DNA of 64,000 nt, taken from positions 496,001-560,000 of the forward strand of contig JADJTP010000003.1 of assembly GCA_016711095.1 (NCBI GenBank), written 5' to 3'. The stretch comes from Actinomycetales bacterium (GTDB lineage: Bacteria; Actinomycetota; Actinomycetes; Actinomycetales; Dermatophilaceae). The notes beneath the pieces are model-generated. The model was not told where the DNA came from. It saw only the letters and a program-made list of their open reading frames with translations, and made no database searches. A program made the translations under genes and the position numbers. Shown piece by piece: positions 35,801-43,317 of the stretch. Position 1 is the stretch's first letter, and each line of letters opens with the position of its first letter.

Positions 35801-35842
35801 TTTGGTCAGGTTGGTCAGGACGGGGTTCGGGGTTCTAGACAC
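32825..35842 (-). CDS. Type III-like adenine-specific DNA methyltransferase (Mod)
   Basis: A 1005-residue methyltransferase. The catalytic motif IV YIDPPYGIKF is near residue 258-267 and the SAM motif I (LDPTCGSGTTAYVAEQWG) comes well after it, the order of beta-class N6-adenine enzymes such as type III Mod. The N-terminal 200 residues hold a strand-rich WVAVDSSNTVLLSGRTKGEVVRAL segment and a Pro/Arg linker; the C-terminal 300 residues likely form target recognition. I place the start at GTG 35842, overlapping the helicase-nuclease stop by 8 bp; the open frame further upstream is only a shadow of that gene. It should protect host DNA and guide cleavage together with its neighbour. Confidence 0.88.
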   Translation of the reverse strand: MSRTPNPVLTNLTKSASDLSGFSRYDHGSQRFYVGYAGGKWVAVDSSNTVLLSGRTKGEVVRALDTSLTDAEPPKPPSPAAITTTGATPRRDVPPRPRRPRDNTPIQSIRHEDKRTNLPTADAQEFVTPEVEQVKRILVDRDISLDPQLVWKGKYGDESAAAIEGASTLTADAPPIYIQEKIDPRVLVENLRQTAKAGRAEPELTLFGTFDGLDDLDLVDFYAHDANWSNRMILGDSLQVMASLAEREDLRGKVQMIYIDPPYGIKFNSNWQASARSRNVSDGRLEDAAREAEQIKAFRDTWQLGIHSYLSYLRDRLLVARELLTESGSCFVQIGDENVHLVRSLLDEVFGAENFLNQITFKTTSGATSEFLGGTTDFVLWFGKERTLTRFRPLYRSRAIGSDGDATYSNVEAAGRVRKSLSKAQLAAYTPEMGRLYRLQILTSQAAGRTKGEGAASWFPVDLDGTTYRPSMQARWKTNEQGMRRLLAANRVVGGRSSLSYVRFHDDFPAIPINNLWDDTQSGSGMDKVYVVQTNTRIIERCLLMCSDPGDLVLDPTCGSGTTAYVAEQWGRRWITIDTSRVALALARQRLMGAKYPFFLLADSEKGKAKETELSGIRSLGAVTNDIRHGFVYERVQHITLKSIANNPDIVEGMSGAEIDAAIKRHADFETLYDRPYEDKGVVRVSGPFTVESLSPHRSLAFAGTPDDSGRESMSKRLGAEQPDAPNFEQSILENLAKAGIQNGRRHERIEFESVEPYAGHYIQAVGVQRGSGEGGADGIRVGIAIGPQYGTVSQRFARDAVQEAIRAGDIQLLSVLGFAFDATTGEVTEADGITVDISSEGFAQVEDERSFGRIKLLLVRMNVDLLMGEALKKTGSGNLFTVFGEPDITLLRTESDEVVVELHGVDVYDPTTGEVRSNDTKQIALWMIDTNYNGDSFFVRHCYFTGGGDPYKRLKTALKAEIDADAWASLNSTVSRPFEVPATGRIAVKVINDYGDEVMKVFEV

Positions 35843-38800
35843 GCCCCACCTCAAGGAAGTCCGAGACGTCCGGGTCGCCGGTAACCGGGCCGTCGGCCTG
35901 CAGGTCGGCGATCGCAGCGTCCACCTGGTTGTGGATCTGGGTCGGGTCGGTGACCTCGGTGTAGCCCCAACGGCCAAAGCCGCCGTGGTTGTTGACCGCA
36001 GGGCACCACGAGTCGCGGGCAGTGGTGGCCTTCGTCTCGACCGAGCCGGGCGAGTGAGCGGACTTCTGCCCGCCGGAGACCTCGACGATGAGGGTCCGCT
36101 CGACATCGGCGTCGTCTCGCCGGCGAAGCCGCAGGAGGAAGTCGGGCACGTAGTCGTGGCTGCGACCCTCGTGCAGGTAGGGGATGGAGAAGCCGAGGTG
36201 ATCGTTCTTGGCGTACGAAGCGACGTGAGGAGAGTGCTCGCAGTACTCCATCAGGAGCTGCTCCCACGTGTTCCCGCCGACTCCGTCGAGGACGACGTGG
36301 CTCACCTCGGAGCGGTCGCGTCCGGTCGGGAGGGCGACCTTCCGCGTCGGGAAGGAGACCTTCCCCGTCGAGCCCACGGGCTCGTACCGGCGCAGGATCG
36401 GCCGCAGCCTCGGTCGCCGGTCGCCCTCCTGCCGGGTCACCGCGGCATACACCGCGTCGGCGGCCGCGGCCTCCCACAAGGCGTACTTCGCGAGATAGCC
36501 GAGGCTGAAACCCTCATCCACCCGGACCGAACGCTCGATCCAGTCGATACAGAGGCGGGTGAGCGTTGGGAAGAGCCAGGGCCGGGGCTCAGATCGAGCC
36601 ATCCCGTCCTCGATCGCGTCGCCGTGGGCGAAGTGGTAGCGGACCAGCCGACGCGCGATGCGGAACGCGACGGCCCGGGTGCGGAGGGACTGGGGCTCGT
36701 CCTCGACGAGCTCGGAGGTGCCCACGGTCGGAGCCACCTGGGTCCAGGTCGGGACGGCGGTCCCCTTCCCGATGACGAACTCTTCGAGGTCGTCCGGCAG
36801 CCACAGCTGCTCGTCGGGGACCTCGAACCGGTACCCCTCCAGATGGGGGAAGGTGATCCGCAGGTGCTCGCGGCCCTCGACGGACCTCACGACAGTCACC
36901 GGCGGGGCGGGCTTGGGGTCCGTCGCCGGCCGGTCGGTCGGGATGAAGGCGAACGGGACCCCGTAGACGTTTGCGTACTCGGCGTCGAAGCGGCCCTCGT
37001 CGTTGACGGCATACGAGCGGCGCCGCAGGCCGCGACCGACGACCTGCTCGCAGAGAAGCTGGGAGCGGAAGGCGCGGATGCCGAGGATGTGGGTGACGGT
37101 GTTGGCGTCCCACCCCTCCGTGAGCATGGCGACTGACACGACGCAGCGGACGTCCGCGCCGAGCTGGCCCTTCTTGCCGACCGTGTTCATGACCTCGCGC
37201 AGGAGGTCCTCGTCGGTGAGGCCATCGACATCAGCACCCGGGTTGCGTTTGCGGTACTCGTTCTTGAACTGCTCGATCTCCACGGCGGCCGCGGCCTTGA
37301 AGTCGGCCTTCATAGCCTCACCCGACTCGAGCTGCGCGGAGTCGACGAGGATCGTGCGCGGCCGTGGGACCAGGTGGTCTCCGTCGATGTTGGAGAACTT
37401 GAGAAGTTGGCCGTCCAGCATCCGAACGTTCCCGTGCTCGTCGGTGAGCTCGGCCCCGGCGATCCAGTCGTAGACGAGCTTGGAGACGGCCGTGTTGGGG
37501 CAGACGACGATGAAGACCGGTGGCGGCTCGTCCAGTGGCTCGAGGGCCTGCTGCCAGTGCAGGAAGGCGCGTTCGTAGGAGCGGTAGAGGCTGTGTAGGG
37601 CTGCCTCGAGCTCGGCCGGGAGCAGAGGCACCTCGTCGAAGGTCGTGGCAGCACGGGAGCGCTTAGGGAGCTTCTTGTCGATGAGTGACCACAGGTTGCG
37701 GAAGGTCACGGTGTCGGTGTCGGCGTTGTCGTCGACCGGGATGCGGGGCACCTTGACGATGCCGCACTCGATGGCGTCCATGAGCGAGAAGTCGCTGACC
37801 GCCCACGGGAAGATGAACCCGTCCTTGTAGCCGGAGCCGGCCAGGTAAAACGGCGTGGCGGACATGTCATAGACCGTCTTGACGCCCACCTTCGCGGCGA
37901 CGGCCTGCAGGCCCTTGAACCACACCCGGGCGTCGGCGTTGCGCTCCTGGTCCTCCCGCTCGCCCCTTTCGATGCCTTCCTCTTCGGCCTCGACGGACAG
38001 CGGCTTGTCCATGTAGCAGTGGTGAGCCTCGTCGTTGAGCACGACGATCTCGCTCTGCCGCTGCCCACTTCCGACGCCCCAGCCGCGCAGGACGCGGGAG
38101 ACCATGTCGGCAGGCGTCTCCTTGAAGGGGTCCTCGTTCTTGCCGGCGAGGAGGATCTGCTTGGTCAGGGAAGCGACGCCCTTGATCTCCTTACGGTCCC
38201 TGAGCAGGAAGGCGTGGTAGTTGGTGATGAGAATCTGCGCCCTGCCCAGCAGACCCCGCAGGTCCGGTGGGACGAGGCCCCGCTGATCGTAGTAATTCTC
38301 GGGGTCGTTGGGCTGGAGCACTCGGAGCCGGTCGCGGATCGTGATGCCCGGAGTGACCACAAGGAACCGCTTCGCGTAGCGGGGGTTGGTCGGGGTGGCA
38401 ATCTTGTTGAGGGTCTGCCACGCGATGAGCATCGCCATGACAACTGTCTTGCCGGAGCCGGTGGCCATCTTGAGTGCGACCCGCGGGAGTCCGTCGCTGT
38501 GCTCGGCGTTCTGGTCGTCCAGGTCGGGCCGCCAATCCTTGAACCCGTGGCGGCCGCTCACCTCGGCGACGAAGATCGCCGTCTCGGCGGCCTCACGCTG
38601 GGCGAAGAGGATCCGGTTGTCGCGGTCCGGGGCCGCCCAGTACTGCAGCAGCTTGAGGCTTGTCGACGTGGCGCCCTTGTACGCACTCAGACGCCACAGC
38701 TCGACGTCGCGCCGGATGCCGTTGATGAGCGTGTTCCGCTGGACCAGCTCGTCGTAGAGGGCAAGGGCCAGCTGGTCGCCGTCGTACGCCGTGGCAGCCG

Positions 38801-38999
38801 GACCACCCTTGGCCCCCTTTCGGCCCCGCTTGCGCACCGGAGCGACCGGGATGAACGACTCACTCGCCCGTCGTCCCTCGACGATTTCTCCGGTTGGGCC
38901 CGTCGCGCCGATCTCGAAGTGTCGCGAGGGCGGATCATAGGGGCCGTTGAGCACAGGATCGTCGAGCGCGACCCGCGACGCCACCACGCTCTCGGCCAC
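35835..38999 (-). CDS. Type III-like restriction helicase-nuclease (Res, BPTD_3080-like)
   Basis: A 1054-residue SF2 translocase-nuclease. Walker A is KMATGSGKT (about 178-185), followed by FLVVTPGITIRDRL and AQILITNYHAF, DEAH at 323-326 (LNDEAHHCYM), SATPF, and a helicase C-terminal domain with VSVAMLTEGWDANTVTHILGIRAF and QVVGRGLRR. Near the C-terminus HDYVPDFLLRLRRRDD...LIVEVSGGQK resembles a PD-(D/E)xK nuclease core. The layout matches restriction subunits of type III-like systems annotated as BPTD_3080 family. It is encoded upstream of the methyltransferase with an 8-bp overlap, so the pair is made together. It should cut unmodified incoming DNA. Confidence 0.88.
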   Translation of the reverse strand: MAESVVASRVALDDPVLNGPYDPPSRHFEIGATGPTGEIVEGRRASESFIPVAPVRKRGRKGAKGGPAATAYDGDQLALALYDELVQRNTLINGIRRDVELWRLSAYKGATSTSLKLLQYWAAPDRDNRILFAQREAAETAIFVAEVSGRHGFKDWRPDLDDQNAEHSDGLPRVALKMATGSGKTVVMAMLIAWQTLNKIATPTNPRYAKRFLVVTPGITIRDRLRVLQPNDPENYYDQRGLVPPDLRGLLGRAQILITNYHAFLLRDRKEIKGVASLTKQILLAGKNEDPFKETPADMVSRVLRGWGVGSGQRQSEIVVLNDEAHHCYMDKPLSVEAEEEGIERGEREDQERNADARVWFKGLQAVAAKVGVKTVYDMSATPFYLAGSGYKDGFIFPWAVSDFSLMDAIECGIVKVPRIPVDDNADTDTVTFRNLWSLIDKKLPKRSRAATTFDEVPLLPAELEAALHSLYRSYERAFLHWQQALEPLDEPPPVFIVVCPNTAVSKLVYDWIAGAELTDEHGNVRMLDGQLLKFSNIDGDHLVPRPRTILVDSAQLESGEAMKADFKAAAAVEIEQFKNEYRKRNPGADVDGLTDEDLLREVMNTVGKKGQLGADVRCVVSVAMLTEGWDANTVTHILGIRAFRSQLLCEQVVGRGLRRRSYAVNDEGRFDAEYANVYGVPFAFIPTDRPATDPKPAPPVTVVRSVEGREHLRITFPHLEGYRFEVPDEQLWLPDDLEEFVIGKGTAVPTWTQVAPTVGTSELVEDEPQSLRTRAVAFRIARRLVRYHFAHGDAIEDGMARSEPRPWLFPTLTRLCIDWIERSVRVDEGFSLGYLAKYALWEAAAADAVYAAVTRQEGDRRPRLRPILRRYEPVGSTGKVSFPTRKVALPTGRDRSEVSHVVLDGVGGNTWEQLLMEYCEHSPHVASYAKNDHLGFSIPYLHEGRSHDYVPDFLLRLRRRDDADVERTLIVEVSGGQKSAHSPGSVETKATTARDSWCPAVNNHGGFGRWGYTEVTDPTQIHNQVDAAIADLQADGPVTGDPDVSDFLEVGRV

Positions 39000-39007
39000 A
39001 GAACCCC

Positions 39008-39385
39008 CTACTCGGCATTGGCTCTGAGCATAGACGGGGTCGCGGCGGCAACTTGGGAGCCCCCCAGTGGCGGGACGCTGGGCGCTGCCGTGACCTGGTC
39101 GGTTGCCCGGTTCATGGACTCGACCACGGATGCCAGGTGCTCGTCCGCAGGGCCGGGTCCTGGCCAGCCGCTCGTGGTTTGGCTCCGCTGCAGGGCCAAG
39201 GTCAGGGCCTCAAGCCTGGCCATGGTGGGGTCGGGTGTCGGGTATGGCGTTCCACAGCCGGCACGCGCTCTGCGCGACCCCCGGTCGATATACGAGCGCT
39301 GCGGCTTCGACTTCGTGCGGCCCAAGGGAGATGAAGAACACCGTGATGCGGCGCACGCTCGCCCCCCATGCCTTCGTCTCGGCAA
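39008..39385 (-). CDS. Hypothetical small protein ahead of the restriction operon
   Basis: An open frame of 125 codons ending 8 bp before the Res start. The C-terminal 70 residues (from an ATG at 39223: MARLEALTLALQRSQTT) are plausibly helical; the N-terminal part is Arg/Ser-rich and looks non-coding. There is no clear Shine-Dalgarno and no recognisable family. It could be the first gene of the defence operon, or a chance frame in the leader. Confidence is low. Confidence 0.3.
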   Translation of the reverse strand: MPRRRHGGRACAASRCSSSPLGRTKSKPQRSYIDRGSRRARAGCGTPYPTPDPTMARLEALTLALQRSQTTSGWPGPGPADEHLASVVESMNRATDQVTAAPSVPPLGGSQVAAATPSMLRANAE

Positions 39386-39449
39386 CGTAGACGAGCCGAT
39401 CCTCGTCCTCTCACAGCGCGGCTCCGCAGCGCCGGCGTCGCTGGACAGT

Positions 39450-39487
39450 CGAAGGCCCTGCCCCGGTCACCCCGGGCAGGGCCTTCG
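39450..39487. terminator. Strong hairpin terminator after the NlpC/P60 gene
   Basis: CGAAGGCCCTGCCC (39450-39463) and GGGCAGGGCCTTCG (39474-39487) form a 14-bp stem with a 10-nt loop, 20 bp past the stop of the minus-strand NlpC/P60 gene. It also marks the boundary between the restriction island and core genes. Confidence 0.9.
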
Positions 39488-39507
39488 CGCGTGCTGGAGC
39501 TACCGGA

Positions 39508-40362
39508 TCAGTAGCGGCCGTAGGTGACGTTGGCCGAGTAGATCTTGCGATAGCTGGTGCTCATCCCGGTGTGCGGCGAGTCGTACATCATGCCGTTGCC
39601 GGCGTAGATGCCCACGTGAGTCGCCGGGATGCCGAAGAAGACGAGGTCACCGGGGGCCGGGTCGCTGATCTTCACGGCGCCGCGACGCTGATTCTCCGCG
39701 GTGCGCGGCAGGATGATCCCGCGGGCCAGCTTGTAGACGTAGCCAGTGAAGCCCGAGCAGTCGAAGCCGCTGGGCGTGGTGCCGCCGTAGCGATAGGGAA
39801 TGCCCAGCAGACCAGCTGCGACCTGCAGCACCGACCCACTGGGAGCCGGCACAGCGCGAGCGGGCGCGGGCGCGGCCGGAGCGGACGTTGACGCGACCGG
39901 AGCGGTGCGCGGCGCAGACGTCGAGCGGGACGCCCGAACGGGGGCCACCGTGACCTTCTTGGGCTTGAAGCCCAGCGTGCCGAAGGACGGCAACGCGGTC
40001 GCCGGAGCCGTGACGACCGGCCCAAGGGCCGGCGCAGCAACGGCCGGGGCGGCAAACGCCTCCGGGACAACAGCGACAGCGACAGGCACGACGGCAGTCG
40101 TGCCCGAGCCGGCCTGGCCGAGCGCTGCGGCGATGTCGATGATGGGACGGTCGGCCGCAGGCTCACCGACGGCGAGGCCGTCCGAGCCCGCGTTGACGGT
40201 GTCGGCGTGCGCGGGGATGACCATGCCGGCGATGAGTCCGCCGGACACCGCGACGAGCGCGGTCGCCCGCATCGCGGTGTTGCTGGTGTCTCCGACGATC
40301 TTGCTGAGTTCAGCCAAGGAGGAATATCCCGCGGCGCGATGGCGCCCGACGTGCTTGATCAC
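39508..40362 (-). CDS. NlpC/P60 cell-wall endopeptidase (secreted)
   Basis: A 284-residue secreted peptidoglycan hydrolase. The long signal peptide ends near AHA (TALVAVSGGLIAGMVIPAHA, about 34-53). A low-complexity Ala/Pro/Val linker follows, and the C-terminal NlpC/P60 domain (last 105 residues) has the catalytic Cys in PSGFDCSGFTGYVY, the His in PATHVGIYAGNG and a downstream polar residue. It cleaves stem peptides and is expected to help cell separation or resuscitation. GTG 40362 is preferred over the frame's earlier start because a GGAGAGG site lies 7 nt upstream and the riboswitch ends just before it. Expression is governed by the ydaO riboswitch. Confidence 0.9.
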   Translation of the reverse strand: MIKHVGRHRAAGYSSLAELSKIVGDTSNTAMRATALVAVSGGLIAGMVIPAHADTVNAGSDGLAVGEPAADRPIIDIAAALGQAGSGTTAVVPVAVAVVPEAFAAPAVAAPALGPVVTAPATALPSFGTLGFKPKKVTVAPVRASRSTSAPRTAPVASTSAPAAPAPARAVPAPSGSVLQVAAGLLGIPYRYGGTTPSGFDCSGFTGYVYKLARGIILPRTAENQRRGAVKISDPAPGDLVFFGIPATHVGIYAGNGMMYDSPHTGMSTSYRKIYSANVTYGRY

Positions 40363-40380
40363 GTAATGCCTCTCCGAAAC

Positions 40381-40560
40381 GCCTACGAGGTGAGCTGTCG
40401 GGTTCGGGTGGGAGTGTGTCACCCGGCTCTCGGCGCGGCCTCGGTCAGGAGGCTGTGCCGCGAGCTTGACCCCAAGGACGTCTCACGACGCCCGGAAGTG
40501 GGTCCCCCGCTCCTGCCTGGCGGTCTCGCAGAGCCCGCTGCGGTGGCAGGACTCGGCGGT
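40381..40560 (-). ncRNA. ydaO-yuaA (cyclic di-AMP) riboswitch
   Basis: The transcribed leader of the NlpC/P60 gene contains the features of actinobacterial c-di-AMP riboswitches: GCCGAGTCCTGCC near 40557, CGGGGGACCCA near 40507, CCTTGGGGTCAAGCTC near 40475, and the closing CCCGAACCCGACAGCTCACC followed by TCGTAGGC ending at 40381. In this class ligand binding usually turns off cell-wall hydrolase genes such as NlpC/P60 and Rpf proteins. The gene's ribosome site follows within 15 nt. Identification is by sequence pattern; no covariance search was run. Confidence 0.85.
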
Positions 40561-40598
40561 CCGCCTCGGGCACCACCCAGAAGCGGGCGGCAGCCACG

Positions 40599-40628
40599 AC
40601 TGTAGCCCAGCCCGTCTGCAATTGTCAC
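40599..40628 (-). promoter_or_regulatory. Promoter of the ydaO riboswitch/NlpC-P60 transcript
   Basis: GTGACA (40628-40623) and TACAGT (40604-40599) are separated by 18 bp on the minus strand. Transcription would start near 40592, giving a leader of about 230 nt that contains the whole riboswitch. Confidence 0.55.
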
Positions 40629-40635
40629 GCCAAGG

Positions 40636-41388
40636 TCACGGCCCGGGCTCGGAACGGTCACCGAGGGAGCTCTGCTCGACGAAGACCGAGGCAGCGATCT
40701 CTGCCGTGATCGTCACCGGCACGCCCCCCTGGTCACCGTCGGCCACGGCGCGAATCAGACCGCCCTGCAACGACACCCGGGTCCGGCCACCTGGCACGAG
40801 CCCTGCGACGGTGAGCAGCGACAAGGCAGCGTGGTCGGCTTGCACCGGCTCGCCGATCCGCCGGGTGAGCACGACAAGCTCCGGCGAGCCGTCGGCAGCC
40901 TGGCGCCAGGCCCCCAGTGCGTCGACGAGCGGCACGACGCCGTCGCGGAAGGCCGGCGCGTCGGCGTCGGCCCCGAGCTCGGCAAGGCCCGGGATCGGGT
41001 TGCCGTAGGGCGATTCGGAGCCGGCGCCGAGGACGGCGAGGATCCGCCGCTCGACATGGTCGGTGATGACGTGTTCCCAACGGCAAGCCTCGGAGTGCGC
41101 GAGCTCCCACTCCAACCCGAGCACCTCGACAAGCAGCCGTTCGGCGAGGCGGTGCTTGCGCATGACCCGGGTCGCGGCCAGCCGCCCGCCTTCGGACAAC
41201 GCCAGGTGCCGGTCGTCCGACACCGCCACCAGGCCGTCCCGCTCCATCCGTGCGACGGTCTGCGAGACCGTCGGCCCCGAGTGCCCGAGCCGCTCGGCGA
41301 GCCGCGCCCGCAGCGGGACGATCCCCTCCTCCTCCAGCTCGAGGATGGTGCGGAGATACATCTCCGTCGTGTCGATCATGTCGGTCAC
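40636..41388 (-). CDS. DtxR/IdeR-family metal-dependent transcriptional regulator
   Basis: A 250-residue DtxR-type regulator. It opens MIDTTEMYLRTILELEEEG, then the winged helix ARLAERLGHSGPTVSQTVARMERDGLV, and the metal/dimer domain with HRLAERLLVEVLGLEW and CRWEHVITDHVERRI, where Met/Cys/Glu/His ligands of DtxR sites 1 and 2 are expected. The last 70 residues (HAALSLLTVAGLVPGGRTRVS) form the SH3-like FeoA domain. It should sense Fe2+ or Mn2+ and repress uptake genes. The start is GTG 41388 or ATG 41379. It is divergent from the photolyase gene with about 21 bp between. Confidence 0.9.
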   Translation of the reverse strand: MTDMIDTTEMYLRTILELEEEGIVPLRARLAERLGHSGPTVSQTVARMERDGLVAVSDDRHLALSEGGRLAATRVMRKHRLAERLLVEVLGLEWELAHSEACRWEHVITDHVERRILAVLGAGSESPYGNPIPGLAELGADADAPAFRDGVVPLVDALGAWRQAADGSPELVVLTRRIGEPVQADHAALSLLTVAGLVPGGRTRVSLQGGLIRAVADGDQGGVPVTITAEIAASVFVEQSSLGDRSEPGP

Positions 41389-41409
41389 GAGAGCTACCCT
41401 CTCATTTCG

Positions 41410-42805
41410 ATGAGCTCCCATGCCCCGAGTCTTTGGTGGATCCGCCGCGATCTGCGGCTCGCCGACAACCCAGCGCTGCTCGCCGCGGCCGCCTGCGGGG
41501 GCCCGGTCGTGCCGCTCTTCGTCGTCGACCCGCTCCTGTGGGACGGCGCCGGCGTGCGGTCCCGCCGCTTGACCGCCTCCCTGCACGCTCTCGACGCCGA
41601 CCTCCAGACCCGGTATGCCGTGCGCCTGGTGATCCGCCGGGGCGCGCCGGCCGACGTGGTCCCGGCCGTCGCGGCCGAGGTCGGCGCCGAGACGGTGCAC
41701 GCGAGTGCCGAAACGACCCCTACGGCCGACGGCGCGACGCCGCGGTCACCGACGCCCTCGCCGTTGCCGCCCGGTCGCTTCAGGCCACCGGCACCCCGTA
41801 TGCCGTCGGCCCCGGCTCCGTTGTGTCCGGCGCGGGCACGGCATACCGGGTCTTCACGCCGTTCTCCCGGGCCTGGCGAGCGCATGGCGCCCCCGGGCCG
41901 GCACCCGCACCCGCCTCACTCACCGCGCTCAGCGACGTGCCGTCCGATCCCCTGCCCGACGGGCCCGCGCTGCCCGCCGAGGCCGAGGACCCAGACGAAC
42001 TCGGAGCGGGCGAGCGGACCGCCCTCACCCGCTGGCGCGACTTCCTCAACGGCGGGCTTGCCGACTATGCCGAGCACCGCGACCGGCCCGACCTCGACGG
42101 GACGTCCCGGTTGTCCGCGGCCCTGAAATACGGCGAGGTGCACCCGCGCACCCTGCTCGCCGAGCTCGCCGCCGCACCCGCCGGCCGCTCCCCGGGCGCC
42201 GCAGCATTCGTCACCGAACTGGCCTGGCGGGAGTTCTATGCCGATGTGCTCTGGCACCACCCGGGCTCGGCCTGGTCCGACCTGCGAGCACTGCCGGGGA
42301 TGAGCTACGACGAGCCCGGCGAAGGGTTCGACGCCTGGCGGCAGGGCCACACCGGGTTCCCGTTCGTCGACGCCGGGATGCGTCAGCTCGCCGCCACCGG
42401 ATGGATGCACAACCGGGTGCGGATGGTCGTCGCGAGCTTCCTCGTCAAGGACCTGCACGTGTGGTGGCCGCACGGCGCCCGGCATTTCCTGACCCACCTA
42501 CGCGATGGCGACCTCGCCTCCAACTCGCACGGCTGGCAGTGGGTCGCCGGCACCGGCACCGACGCCGCCCCCTACTTCCGGATCTTCAATCCGGTCGCGC
42601 AGGGCAGCGTTTCGACCCCGACGGCAGCTATGTCCGCCGCTGGGTGCCCGAGCTGGCCCACCTGCCCGGCAAGGCCGCCCACGAGCCCTGGCGCCACCCG
42701 CAGGGGTATGCCGCCGGCTACCCCGTCCCGATCCTCGACCATGCCGCCGAACGCGCCGAAGCCCTGCGCCGGTATGCCGCCGGACGGCATACGCTCGGCC
42801 GATGA
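41410..42805 (+). CDS. phrB: Deoxyribodipyrimidine photolyase, two one-base frameshifts
   Basis: Photolyase repairs UV-induced cyclobutane pyrimidine dimers with light and FADH-. The N-terminus reads SLWWIRRDLRLADNPALLAAA. The frame breaks at the C4 run 41717-41720 (one C missing; VHASAETTP then continues YGRRRDAAVTDAL) and again at the G3 run 42602-42604 (one G missing; FNPVAQG then continues QRFDPDGSYVRRWVPEL). With both bases the gene has 466 codons. FAD-domain motifs are all present: RLSAALKYGEVHPR, WREFYADVLWHHPGSAW, FPFVDAGMRQLAATGWMHNR, and WQWVAGTGTDAAPYFRIFNP. Two homopolymer slips with every motif kept suggest sequencing error. The stop overlaps the GNAT start (ATGA). Confidence 0.88.
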
Positions 42806-43317
42806 CCTCTGTGCGCGTGCGGGAAGCCGTCCCCGCGGACTGCCCGACGATCCACGAGCTGATCGTCGACCTCGCCGTCTATGAGCGAGAGCCCGACGCG
42901 GTCGAGGGGACCGTCGATGAGCTGGCGGCGCACCTGTTCGGCGACCGGCCGCAGGTGTTCTGCCACGTCGCCGAGGTGCGTGACGACGGCGAGTGGACGG
43001 TCGCCGGCATCGCCGTCTGGTACGTCACGTTCTCGACGTGGAAGATCCGGCACGGGCTCTGGCTGGAGGACCTCTTCGTCCGTCCCGAGGCCCGGGGGCG
43101 GGGCCTGGGACGGATGCTCCTGGCCGAGCTTGCCCGGATCGCCGTCGAGCGAGGCTATCCCCGCCTCGAGTGGTGGGTGCTGGACTGGAACACCCCGGCG
43201 CAGCGGTTCTATCAGTCCCTGGGTGCGGCGGCGCAGGACGAGTGGACGGTCTGGCGGACCGACGGCCCGGCGCTCACGGCCCTGGGAGCCCCTGTCGATC
43301 CGCCGGCTCCCGCCTGA
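42802..43317 (+). CDS. GNAT family N-acetyltransferase
   Basis: A 171-residue acetyltransferase resembling diamine/thialysine acetyltransferases. It starts VREAVPADCPTIHELIVDLAVYEREPDAVEGT, contains WKIRHGLWLEDLFVRPEARGRGLGRMLL with the acetyl-CoA loop RGRGLG, and ends WWVLDWNTPAQRFYQSLGA. The YER and LEDLFVRPEARG features are typical of the SSAT-like group, so a polyamine or lysine-like amine is a plausible substrate. It is translationally coupled to the photolyase (ATGA overlap) and overlaps the convergent MFS gene by 44 bp. Confidence 0.85.
   Translation: MTSVRVREAVPADCPTIHELIVDLAVYEREPDAVEGTVDELAAHLFGDRPQVFCHVAEVRDDGEWTVAGIAVWYVTFSTWKIRHGLWLEDLFVRPEARGRGLGRMLLAELARIAVERGYPRLEWWVLDWNTPAQRFYQSLGAAAQDEWTVWRTDGPALTALGAPVDPPAPA

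Noticed and set aside
35843..36106. N-terminal 88-codon extension of the Mod protein
   Set aside because: It is Ser/Arg/Pro/Thr-rich and overlaps the Res coding region in another frame; GTG 35842 fits the operon overlap.
31301..39487. Integrated prophage or integrative element at tRNA-Arg
   Set aside because: No integrase, excisionase, phage structural gene or repeated tRNA 3' end was found; only a restriction operon is present.
35802..39527. Long + strand frames (444 and 502 codons) opposite the Res gene
   Set aside because: They oppose a clear helicase-nuclease and contain no recognisable motif.
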